This document shows, piece by piece, positions 11,643 through 22,600 of a stretch of DNA of 64,000 bases; positions within the stretch are counted from its first letter, which is position 1, and every line of letters begins with the position of its first letter. The position numbers were made by a program, and so were the translations under genes. Below the pieces are notes generated by a model that saw only the letters and a program-made list of their open reading frames with translations, ran no database searches and was not told the DNA's origin. This stretch comes from Siderastrea radians (lineage: Eukaryota > Cnidaria > Anthozoa > Scleractinia > Rhizangiidae). The stretch spans positions 7,075,959-7,139,958 of the forward strand of contig OZ024887.1 of the NCBI GenBank assembly GCA_964017195.1, read 5' to 3'.

Positions 11643-13400
11643 GGGCGACCCTAAAAGGAGGAATGGCGGAATGACGGAACGGCGGAACGGCGGAAAATCA
11701 CCCCAAACCCTAAAACGCGGAACCGCGGAAAATCACCCATAATCCTAAAACGTGGAATGGCGGAAAAACACCCATAATCCTAAAACACGGAACGGCGGAA
11801 AATCATCCCAAATCCTAAAACGCAGAACGGCGGAAAATTATCCATGATTCTAAAATGCGGAACTTTAAAAATTGGAGCAAGCTAATAAATCTCTCAAAGT
11901 AACGACCCTCCAAAAGTAACGATGCCCCCGATCGTAGCGACCCCCAAATTGATTCAATGCTTGTCATCAACAGGATGGATGGAAAATTGTATGGGTTGGA
12001 CCCAAAGAATATAGATGGCAATGGCGTGGTTTTGAAAAGACATTGATAAACAAGATACCTGTACACGGGTACCCAAAGTTCACACATTCGCACTGCCAAA
12101 AAATCACGGTTTTTATGTACTGGCATTATTTTTATTATGTTGTCAGAAACCCCGAGTAAAGCGGAGTATGTAACGTATAAATTACACTCCACAGTCATAA
12201 TTATGCCATTCCACAAACTCGTGCCTTCTTTTACACCGGGTGATACAGTGATATAAGACACGAAATGTAATTTGATCGCACTGTCAACGACGCGACAGAA
12301 TTGACAGTTAGCCATATTCAATCACTCGATTTTTTCCTTTCATATTTTAAATTGAATTTTCAAAATTAATCCGTTGCTTTTTGAGACTTAGGTTACGAAA
12401 CACTAAGCACTGCATATATGGACAGTTGCTGTTAATATAAATTCCTGTTAATGTTAGTGTTACGTTAAGGTTAGCTCAGTGTGATTTCTTATGCTTTTTT
12501 ATGATTTATTATTGTAATTTGGACTTGTTTTAGTAGAGAAGTCACGGTTTATCAACTGTATAAAATATCAAAATATATTTTTGATTTTAATATAAGTATT
12601 TAGCATTTTAGTATAAGAATAATATATCTCGATTAATGAATCGACTGACAAACGATTGAGTGACCACAGAAAAACAGCTAAATCGTGGAAATTAAGTCCA
12701 AATTATGGTTTTCATTATTTTATTTCTGACTCTCTGACTTTGAGGATATCTGCTATGAAAATGGTGACCCCTTTAACCCGAGTGATTACTAAGTAAACAA
12801 TGTTTATGATAAACAACTGAATAAAAGAGAATCAGGAAGAGAAGTGCAAGATCTGCAGATGTCAAGGGTTTCAGGGTCCCAGTGGCACACCCCCACCCTA
12901 AAATTTATAGAGTACCCCCGCCGGGATTCTTCACACAAAATTTAGGACATTTGATATTTGAGGCATTCGAAGGTGTTCCCACTAAAACATGAGTACCAAA
13001 GAAGAGAGATAATTATGGCAATTAATTCCACACTTTTGAAAAGGGAGAAGAACATGTATGTTCATAGCATGCAATGCATTGTCATTTTGAACCAAATGAT
13101 TGACTTATAGCCTGCATTACACGCGTTATTTTAATAACTGAGCGCGAGAGACAAGTGTTCACGCCATTTGGCTTGGCGTGACTGTTTTTCGTCACGATGA
13201 AATCAGTGCCAGCTAGTTTTGTTTTCCGCATTTTAGGATTACGGATGATTTTCCGCCGTTCCGCGTTTTAGGATTATGGGTGTTTTTCCGCCATTCCGCG
13301 TTTTAGGATTATGGGTGATTTTCCGCGGTTCCGCGTTTTAGGATTTGGGGTGATTTTCCGCCGTTCCGTCATTCCGCCATTCCGCGTTTTAGGGTCGCCC
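11643..13400. mobile_element. 1.76-kb DNA transposon with tandem-array termini and 8-bp target duplication
   Basis: The ends are inverted (GGGCGACCCTAAAA at 11643; complement ending at 13400) and are bordered by AAAATTCC at 11635-11642 and 13401-13408. Each end carries several tandem copies of a roughly 36-bp unit (core GGCGGAAAATCACCC followed by CCTAAAACG): left about 11650-11862, right about 13226-13395 in opposite orientation. An 8-bp duplication fits hAT elements. The interior has no transposase-like frame, so this is non-autonomous. Subterminal repeats are where hAT transposases bind in characterised elements. Confidence 0.75.
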
Positions 13401-13467
13401 AAAATTCCCGGGCTTGCGCTGACTGCACTCGTTCTTTCCTGTAATAATTTTTGCTTCACGACGTGAT

Positions 13468-14980
13468 CAGCGCCGCAAATGATCCCGAGACCGCAAATGA
13501 TCCCCAACCGCAAATGATCCCCAAATTGGACCGCAAATGATCCCAGAACCGCAAATGATCCCCTAGATAATAGGGGATAATAGAACAACGATGACATTGT
13601 AAAGGTGTGGGTTCTTGAATGGCGTGGACGGAGGTATGGCGAGGTTTACGGAATAATCATGGCTTAGATATTTTATTTCGAGGCAAAAAAAAGGAAAATG
13701 TTAGGATGTAATGTAGTCCTTTAAATTCGCAATTGTTTTTGTACCCTTGGTTTAGCATGTAGGTTGTAAATATACCTGGTTTAATTGGTGTATTTTCTTT
13801 ACGATCTGTTAACAGAATAATAGAATGCTTTCTTATACATGTACAAGAAGTACGAGCGCTAGTCACGAGAAAATTTGCAACCGCTCATGTTAACTGATTT
13901 TACCAGCCAGCTACGAGTGCGTATATAGTATTAAATGGTCTTGATAGCACAAGTGTTGTAATTATTTTTAAAAACAAAACAACTCTCTTCAGTTTCCGGA
14001 ACATGTTTCGATGTTTCAAACATCATCATCAGCCGTAATGAATACATACTAAGGTTTACAGAACGATCGTTATTATATATATGTAACAGCCTATACAATG
14101 AGCTTTTATAAATTCAAATATACGTAAAATGCAGACTTATTTAAACTGACCAATAAAAATCTACAAAGAACAAAAGTATTACATTATATAGTTACCAATT
14201 AAAAGGTATCTGCTGCCAAGGGTAATACCGGATTTCCGCAACACACACAAAAAGCTCAGACACGACAGTTGCTGACTACCAAGGAGTTGAAACGCAGTTT
14301 AACATTTCTCTTTGCGCTGATTTGTGTTTTTGTTTTTCCAAAAGCAGGTGTGCAAGTGAGACGCTTGACTCAAACCATGTGCGATGTGTCAACACACTGC
14401 AAGATCCAAATGTACCTCGGTTTTTGTATCACTTTCATTTTTCTCGTATTTGTCACCTCCACCAGCATTTAACGCCAACAAAAAACTCCGATGAAAGGAC
14501 GAGAGTAATCAAATTGGAGACCAGTTTAGCCATTTCTACAAGCACGATCGCAAGCGAACGGTTAATACATGGGCTAGTGACTTTCTCACACATTAGAAAC
14601 CCGTGGCTTTCTCGACTGTCGCGGACTCGGTCGACCATCGATCGGCCATTCATCGATCTGTGTATGCATATGAATATAAATATATATTTTTAAACATAAT
14701 CACTTTTGCCTTTTATGCCATTGTGGTCTAGGGCCTTTAAAATGCTTTATTTCACTGATCAATAAGAAGTTTTCCTGTTTTTGATTTTTGTTTTGGTCAG
14801 TGTTTTCACCTTCCAGTATTTTCACCTTCACTGAAACTCCACACCATTCCAAATTTTTTAGCGGTATCATTTGCGGCCCACCCTGGGGATCATTTGTGGT
14901 CTTGGAATCATTTGCGGTCCAATTTGGGGATCATTTGCGGTCGGGGATCATTTGCGGTCTCGGGATCATTTGCGGCGCTG
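13468..14980. mobile_element. 1.5-kb element ended by inverted arrays of CCGCAAATGATCCC
   Basis: Five copies of CCGCAAATGATCCC lie at 13473-13563 and six copies of its complement at 14864-14976. The outermost ends match as CAGCGCCGCAAATGATCCC and its complement, so this reads as one transposon with long inverted termini. CAG-starting ends resemble hAT elements, but I found no matching 8-bp flank. The interior is non-coding and holds a hammerhead-like motif near 14.0 kb. It begins only 67 bp after the previous array-ended element. Confidence 0.5.
13997..14035 (-). ncRNA. Hammerhead-ribozyme-like motif
   Basis: Minus strand reads CGG, CTGATGA, one T, an eight-pair-like stem GATGTTT/AAACATC, then GAAA, CATGTT and CCG. 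This gives conserved core boxes CTGATGA and GAAA, a self-complementary stem II, a tiny stem III (AC/GT) and a short stem I (CGG/CCG). One extra base sits between CTGATGA and stem II compared with the textbook core. Such motifs are known in terminal repeats of Penelope-like elements; no PLE coding sequence is adjacent here. Confidence 0.4.
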
Positions 14981-17900
14981 TACAGATCGCTTTTTGTCAT
15001 GCTGATTTAAAAATAACCGCAAGGACACATACCGACCGCACGGGTTGATATAATTCTCTTCATTGCTGACAGAAATGATTGGCGTAAACTAACGCTTTTA
15101 ATGAGTACACGCTGCGATTTTTTTTCATGGCCTAAGTCCCTCATGTGTGAATACTCACTATTATGTCTTATGATATGCAAATATTTATCCTGCCAGCCTG
15201 CACTTGCATTTAAAACGTAAACTAATGATGAGTTGGAAAAGTAACGTAATATTGCTTCAAGCTTGACCAATTCTCAAAACGTTAAGAGTTTGTTCCGGAC
15301 TGGGAGCAGTTTGTTATCTTCCCGTCTTTTTGAAAATATTTGAAAAGGAAGGTAAGAAATGTTGTTTATATCAGGAAACACTAAGAACGTTTCTGTTTAA
15401 ATGACAAAGATATATATAGAACCAATTATTCGTGTCATGGAGGTGTCCGTATTGCCCAACTGCTTCGTGTCTTGCCGGAGGCGCATATAAGACCTCAATT
15501 TTCTGTCGCCAACTCGCTTTGTCCGCTGCTTCAGTTTATCAGCTGTCTTTCCTTCTCTACCGTCCTCCTCCATGTTGCGTCAGGTTTTCCTTGCTTACTG
15601 AGTTCGCTTAGAGCCCGTTTCAATGCCGTTCTGCCGTTTCCCTGTTCTTTTAACAAAATATGGAAGGTGGTCCAATACACACGAACGGGTAAGGAATGTC
15701 AAAGCAATTTGACAATCGGTACGGCGTCTACGAACCGTAAGCCAGTGGAGTAGGTTCGTTGACGGTCTGTAAATTGCATCTCATGGGACCGTCAACGGAC
15801 CGAAACAGTTTTTACGATCTGTACAGACCGTGCAGATCGGAAGGTTGTCTTTACAGACCAGAAAAGTTTGTGTATATTGGACATGAGCGGAGGTCGAGTT
15901 TATGTGAATTTTAGTCTCTTTTGTATCAAGTGAACTGTCTGTAAATAGAGAGAGGTGTCCCTATTAGAAAAGGTGTCCTTATTTAAGAATTTCGAGTTTA
16001 CAAAGCATTCAGTCTGCAACTATGGGATCACTTGGTGATTTGTTTAATCTTCTGGCGCAGGGAGTCGTGTCATTGCGCGAACACCTTTGCGCTACGGGTA
16101 GCAATCAGAGATGGCGACTGTAAAGGCAGGTTCTAATTTGATGGATACTTATATTTAAGACATCTAGATGTTTATTTGACGAATGCGGTCGTGTTTTGTT
16201 GTGTTAACGGTTTTCTTCAGTGTTAACCCTAAGCCTAACCCTATGACTTTTTTATGGCCTCTGTAGCCTTCGCGTCCGTCTTTAAGGTTGTGGAGTCCTG
16301 GGACTAGTCAAAATGTCACGTGATCAGGTTCCTTCGGTCTTCGGGTTCGGTCGAGTCTTGACCATATGTTTGTCGTCGTTCGGAGTTTATACGTTTATAC
16401 GTTTTATACGTTAAATACACTTCAAAGGTGGCCCGCGGCTATCTATAAGCGCGGAGGCTCCACTTTGTAAATCGAATTTTTGTCACGTTAAGGATTATTA
16501 TTTCTGTCATTTTGTTACTTTAAGTAAGGAATGTTTAATTTTGTTTGAGCAAACAAAATAAATCATTTAAGAGATACAAGAGCTATTTAAAGACGTGTTC
16601 GTTTTAGGAAAACGCAAATATTTCCAACAAACGACGAAATTGCTGCACAGTTGATTGTTTAATTTGACTTCAAAATATTATAGTTCTGTATTTGCCTCAG
16701 CTGTTGCAAGAAGACGAACGTAATGCTATGATCGTACGTATTTTTTTTACAGTTTAATATCCCTAAAACTCTTCTGAAAAACCGGAAACGATCGGAAAAA
16801 CCTGATAAAATTTACAAGCAAATAAGGAGTATAATTAAACAAAACAGCATAATTATTATAATGCGTAACTTCGGAATCTGAAGATGTTCAATTTTGTTCA
16901 ACTTGTGAAAAAAACTACCGATGTGTTTTCCCTCATATCTAAGTATGATTCAATTCAACATATCTACCAACGATCTCACCAAGTTTGATGGGCGTAGCTT
17001 GAACGAAACCCAGCAGATTTGGCTTGTCAGTTGGGCTACTTCTAGTCTCTCTCTTTAAAAAGTCTTTGAAATCCTAGCGCTCTCGTAAATTATTCAAACT
17101 TACAGCGTTCTTGTATTTATTTTGCCACTTGGGAGTTACAGTTCAGGGAAAAATATTGCGGCTGAGTGGGTTTTTTGTTTGCAATTTGTGTTGCAGCGAT
17201 TTGTTCCAACAATGACGAACGGGAAACACCTATGAGGCAAATACATCCCAGAACGCGGTACGGCTTGAATAATTTACAGAGACGAGGGTTTCAGAGTATT
17301 TAAAGGGAAAGACGATAAGTAGCCAAAATGGGCCTTTACGCTGAAAAATAGCCACAGGCCACCGAAAATCGTGAATGGGCGTATTTTTCTATGGGCATAT
17401 TTTTCTCGAGATAAGTCTTTTCAGTAGCACGTGAACTGATTTTAGTCTAATTATAAGCATACTTTTTGAAGGATAAGGCAAGGACAACAGTAATCTGCGG
17501 TAATCTGTTTTTGTACTTTTGTTTTTATTGGAAGAAATGTGCGCAAACCACTCCAGAAGAGGTTCCAGGCTTCTTTTCAGGCCATGTACCACTTTCCACA
17601 CTGTTACACTTTGACCTGGAGGCAACAAAGGCCTCTTTAACCTCATACCCCCGACACACAGATTAATAACTCCTTCTTTTTATGGTGTGTCTGAACACTC
17701 GATTAGCCCCGTGTTTACAGTGTTCTAAAAGTTACTTGAGAGTTTCTTGGATTTCTTGGTCTTGCAGCAAACAGGAAAGTGACCAACATTACCACACGTA
17801 TTGCAGGTTCCCCCATACGCAGGCCAACTCTTGTCTCCCCGCCCAAAATGCTGCCTCCAGGTTTTCTACCGTTTTTGTTGCTTTCCGGTTTCTTTGCTGT

Positions 17901-18536
17901 CTTCTCGTTTCCTTGACGATTTTCCACAGTTTGTTCACATCGTGATCATATGACATTCCTGTAGCTACCGTTCAAAAGGAACATTTACTTTCGGTGTGAG
18001 AGTGGTTTTACTTAACCTAAAAATCAGTATCTACTAGAAAAGCAAACAATAGAATTAGTGTGTAATAGTGCCTGATAGTTTAGTATCTATTTCTCGGGTT
18101 AAGTAAAATTCACTCTATCAAGGGCCGCTAGACAATCTTTTTGACTAATTTCTTGATCCTCAAGTACTGAAGTGTAGAAAATATCCTGTAATTCCGGAAT
18201 TCCCGAGTGTCACAACCACGCAACTTTCTACTCGTCGTCTGTCAGACCTTTCACCACTTACAGGCGGAAGTCCCACTTACATCGTTTCCACAGTGAAATT
18301 GACTCTCCCTTGGGGTTGGTGCAAAGTAGGCCACGGTCTTCTTTGACTTGATTCGCATTCGTAATGATCGGACCATTATGTGCTCGATTTGCTTGCTTGC
18401 TGAGTTTTCAGTTTTCAGTAATTTCTTTACGAATATAATCATACGGCAATTTTGAATCCCATCCTCGTCGCCAAATGTGGTAAAGACCTAACCAAATGCA
18501 ACACGCTGATAAAAAACGATTTTCCCCAGCAAAGTT
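14981..18536. other. Unannotated stretch
   Basis: No gene supported. A GC-skewed repeat-like patch occurs at 15690-15850, with several near-copies of ACGGTCTGTA/GACCGT. A short CCCTAA-like run at about 16225-16245 is too brief to be telomeric. Open frames at 15472-15753, 17389-17646 and 17682-17945 show no motif. Confidence 0.45.
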
Positions 18537-18538
18537 TA

Positions 18539-18960
18539 AGACGGAATCCATTAGGAAATTGAGTAATTTTAATTTTCAGTGGACAAAAATCTTGTACCAG
18601 AATAATTTAAAGCATATCGCATTCTTTTTTACATTTTTTGAGAGCTATGGATGTAATTTGTTATCTGTAATAACCCCAAAGACAATTTCTTATGGGAGCC
18701 GGAGAAAATAAATTTCAAATTTCAGAAAATGAAATCTTACGGACAAAAATTCACCTGTTTTACCCGTGTTTACACAATTCCTGTGAAATTTGAAATTTAA
18801 TTTCACGGGCTCCCATAAGAAATTGTCTTTGGTGTTATTACAGATAACTAATTACATCTATAGCTCTTAAAAAGTGTAAAAAAGAATGCGATAAACTTTA
18901 AATTATTCTGGTACAAGGTTTTTGTCCACTGATTACTCAATTTCCTGATGGATTCCGTCT
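18539..18960. mobile_element. 422-bp foldback MITE with TA flanks
   Basis: Long inverted arms (about 18539-18710 and 18800-18960) begin AGACGGAATCC and are bordered by TA at 18537-18538 and 18961-18962. This fits the TA duplication of Tc1/mariner elements. Arms differ by scattered substitutions and one short indel. No coding sequence. Confidence 0.65.
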
Positions 18961-19091
18961 TAATTACACTTCCAGCAAACACGCCATGTGACATGCCCAT
19001 GACTCCTTGCGAAATTTAACTTCATGTGACTGTCATGAAACGACTCATGGGGCTCACTGGCAAGCCAATCCAAATCTTGTGATATCGACAG

Positions 19092-19252
19092 GCAATAGGC
19101 TTCTTTCGATATATTAAAATTCAGCTTGGTAGCGAGGCCTAGAGGACACAAATAAAAGAAATTTTACAAGCATGTTTATTCATTTCTTTTGTTTGTGTCC
19201 TCTAGGCCTCGCTACCAAGCTGAATTTTAATATATCGAAAGAAGCCTATTGC
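19092..19252. repeat. Perfect 61-bp inverted repeat (hairpin)
   Basis: 19092-19152 and 19192-19252 are exact reverse complements across a 39-bp spacer. It sits about 360 bp upstream of the sulfotransferase start codon, so any transcript covering it would form a strong stem. No target duplication was found. Confidence 0.8.
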
Positions 19253-19616
19253 AATGCTAGAATTTGTCTCAGTGGCAGCTTTGGATTCTCTAGATGTGTA
19301 CTGTTCGTCAGTGTCCTTTCAGTTGTCTTTCTTATCCTTACAGACTTTTATGACTTTTTATAGGTTATTTTCCCCAATTGGTTGAAGCCCCACGCAAATT
19401 TGCGTGTATCCATCCGGTTTTATGACGTCGAGGGTGGCACAATTTTTTTCTGAACATGACCAAATTTGTTTTATATATTATGGGTTTGCGTGGACCCCAT
19501 GCACACGTACGATCCCCGTCTCCAGTTGTGGCCCCTGGTTGAATAAATAAGCTCTTGCATCTAAGGACCTTTTTCGTGTTTTTTGGTTTTCGTTCAGGTT
19601 ACCGCGTCTCATCGTG

Positions 19617-22600
19617 ATGTTTCAAAGGGAAAATTTGCTTTCCACCCTGTTTATCGGTTTCATCATGACCTTACTGCTGCTGGCTGTTCACTACTTTTTC
19701 ATCAACAAACAAGGAAATCTAATTTCAACACACCGTGTTCTGGACTTACTAAAGAACATAATAACAAAAGACGATGGTGAGTTTGATTTTCCACTGGGGA
19801 AACTGTCCCGCCCAGGGGGGGGGGGATACTAAGGTATATTATGGATCGCGAAGTGAGAAGACCCTTTGGGGGTTTAAAATAGTGACCTCGACCTTCGTGG
19901 GAACTTGAAATTTTATGGTGAACTTTTCTTGGGTAGAGGGATTTTGGCAGGACTTTTTTTAGGCCTGATAAAACCGTGCGTACCTCAGGGTTCTCAATTC
20001 TTATGTCAAGGAATTGTATGAGTTTCATTTACAAACGCATAGGGATTTTTTCATGCGAAGGAGAAATTTGGGGGGGGGGGGGTACGTTTCGGGCTATTGA
20101 TTTTTTTGGGGGGTGTCAATTTATGCCTAATGGAACTTTTGGGACTACAAAAATTTGGCCTCGTTCGCACCTCCCCGTCAGTAATGTACTGAGTACTCCC
20201 CCCGGGAAACTGGAAGGAGGATGGTAAATTCGTAAAGAAACCGGTAGAGGACTGCACAAAATCGAATCTTTCGTCAGCTCATAGGTAACGAAACACATGA
20301 CATCGAGTTTGCTTTTGGTGTACTAACTTCTTTGTTAAACAAAAGTCATTATGATTTTCTTTGTCGCCTATTTCCTGAGCTTTTTTTAGAAGGCCGAACG
20401 CGCGCTTGCGCTTAAAGCGATCATTCCACAAATTTCATCGAACTATTGAAATGCACGCAAAAATAAACCATTTACACCAAAACCTTTCACCTTAAAGTAC
20501 ACTTAAAAATCCCAGGTTCTCCTAATCAGTTACGTACTATTCCGTACTATGGCTACTAATTCCGATACACTCTTTCATACAACTGATTGATTTGTGCGAT
20601 AATGAACTTGTCGCGTAGAGAACAGTTAAAACGGAGCATTTTTATGCATACAATGGCAAAAGATGACAATGACTCTAGTGGTCTAAATGGCATTCTGATT
20701 TTCATAACCGAACACGCGTGGAAAGGATGTAAAAAATACCATTAGAGCTGATTAACAAATAACGACTGCTAATTCAGGGCTTATTTTGAATAGGTCCCAG
20801 GCCCCTACTTCTTTGAAAAGTGGTGAATTAAATACCTTCATAACATTAGTTATTTAGTTCGATAAGCAACTCTAAGTTTTGTCTCAGTTCCACAGAAAAA
20901 TCATTTCCTGTCCCCTGCTGAGGACTTGTTCAGATTGTACGATGGAGTGGAGACGTTCGTTCTGTTCATTGGTTATCCACGCAGCCGTCACAGCTTAGTT
21001 GCCGCCATATTGGACGCTCATCCTGAAATCATCATCCCGCACGGGTACAATATTTTGGGGGAATGGGACCGATTTCAGTCGGAAGGAGAAAAACATAACA
21101 ACATGGGAAAATATTTGCTTTTTTACAAGCTTCAGGAGCTATCTTTAAGGCAGGCTATGTTTGGCCTTCGAGCTGAAAATCCTGTTTTCATGAGAGGGTA
21201 CTACAATTACAATATTCCGGGGTTGTGGCAAGGAGGGTATCACAGCAGGATAAAGGTATGACCACATTGTTAATGATCTATTAAGTGCTTTTAATACAAG
21301 AAGGTCTACTTTCAACTTCGTATAATGTTCATCTTGAGAAAGATGTTTTATTCAAACTGTAAATGGTTTGAACCCAGGAGTCATATCATAATTCGGTAAA
21401 TTGTGATCGTCCGGGTGAGTGTAGTCCTGAGAAGGACTGTTTGAGGTGACATTGACTGACGTTTCGACAACCTGAGCGGAAGTCATCATCAGTCATCATC
21501 ACTTGACTCTGATGATGACTTCCGCTCAGGTTGTCGAAACGTCAGTCAATGTCACCTCAAACAGTCCTTCTCAGGACTACACTCACCCGGACGATCACAA
21601 TTTACCGAATTATGATGTTTTATTCAGTTAACGACACAGGCGGCTCAATGTTCATCTTGTTTACCGTAAGTTACATCCGCACAAAAGCCCACGGTAATGT
21701 TCGATTACACAAGATCTTTTCGTCAGTTCCATGTGCTATCGTTCACCATTGTTCCGTTCAGTGTTCTTTTATGCGTACAAATTCCGCGGAAGTGCTCAGA
21801 AAAACGAAAATGACAAAAAGTTGAAAAATAATACTTTCCAGTGCCGTCGAAGTTTGGCCTTAACAGGAATGACGAACCTAACTAATTTATGAACACGCGA
21901 CATTAACGTTACCTCTCGGATCAGCTGGCCGGAAGGCACAGCCGATACGAATGCTGTAGAATGATTGCACTAACATTTACACGGTGCATTGTGTGCAATC
22001 ACGGCACTAGTAAAAACCCATGCCACTTTGCGGACACCCGCTCTACACGGACACCTTGTTATTTCGGACAGTTTTGCTAGCTGGTGCCTTCCCACACATT
22101 TTCCCTAACATTAGCAGACGTCAGGTCAACAAATTAAAGGCGATGTTACAGGAGGCAATTTTTCCTGCAACTTACAACACAACAGATGACGAATACTTGT
22201 TACAAGCTGCAACTTACCTCGCAAGAAACCGAGTTTATTTTTCCTGGAATTTGTAAGACAATTTTTCTTTGCGACGAGGGGGTGTTACACGCGCAATTTA
22301 GTCAGCTATTGATCGGTCCAAACAAACGGTTAAGTAGTTGTGTAATCGTCATATCTGGTGGATTCATTAATTGAAGAAACATATTTCTTGCAAACAATGA
22401 GGGCCACTATCTGTTCTTTTACCTTTGTACTTCCCAAGAGTCAAAGGGCTTGGATTGGCCAATACAGCAGCATGTCATCTCACAGTACACCGAGCGAACA
22501 GATGGGTGTACTGAGCGAAGCTCATCGATCGTACTGACTGATTGTTTTGGTTGCTAACGCGTAGGCTCTTATTTGGCACGACATGTTCGATAAAGTGTCG

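Noticed and set aside
11643..14980. Regular short repeats that might suggest a CRISPR array
   Set aside because: Units are contiguous or nearly so, lack unique spacers, occur in inverted pairs at transposon ends, and the genome is eukaryotic.
16221..16246. CCCTAA-like run resembling telomere repeat
   Set aside because: Only about two imperfect units; far too short and degenerate to be a telomere tract.
22020..22374. Two overlapping frames within sulfotransferase intron 2
   Set aside because: Exons 2 and 3 join perfectly without them; no homology recognised and no splice sites in phase.
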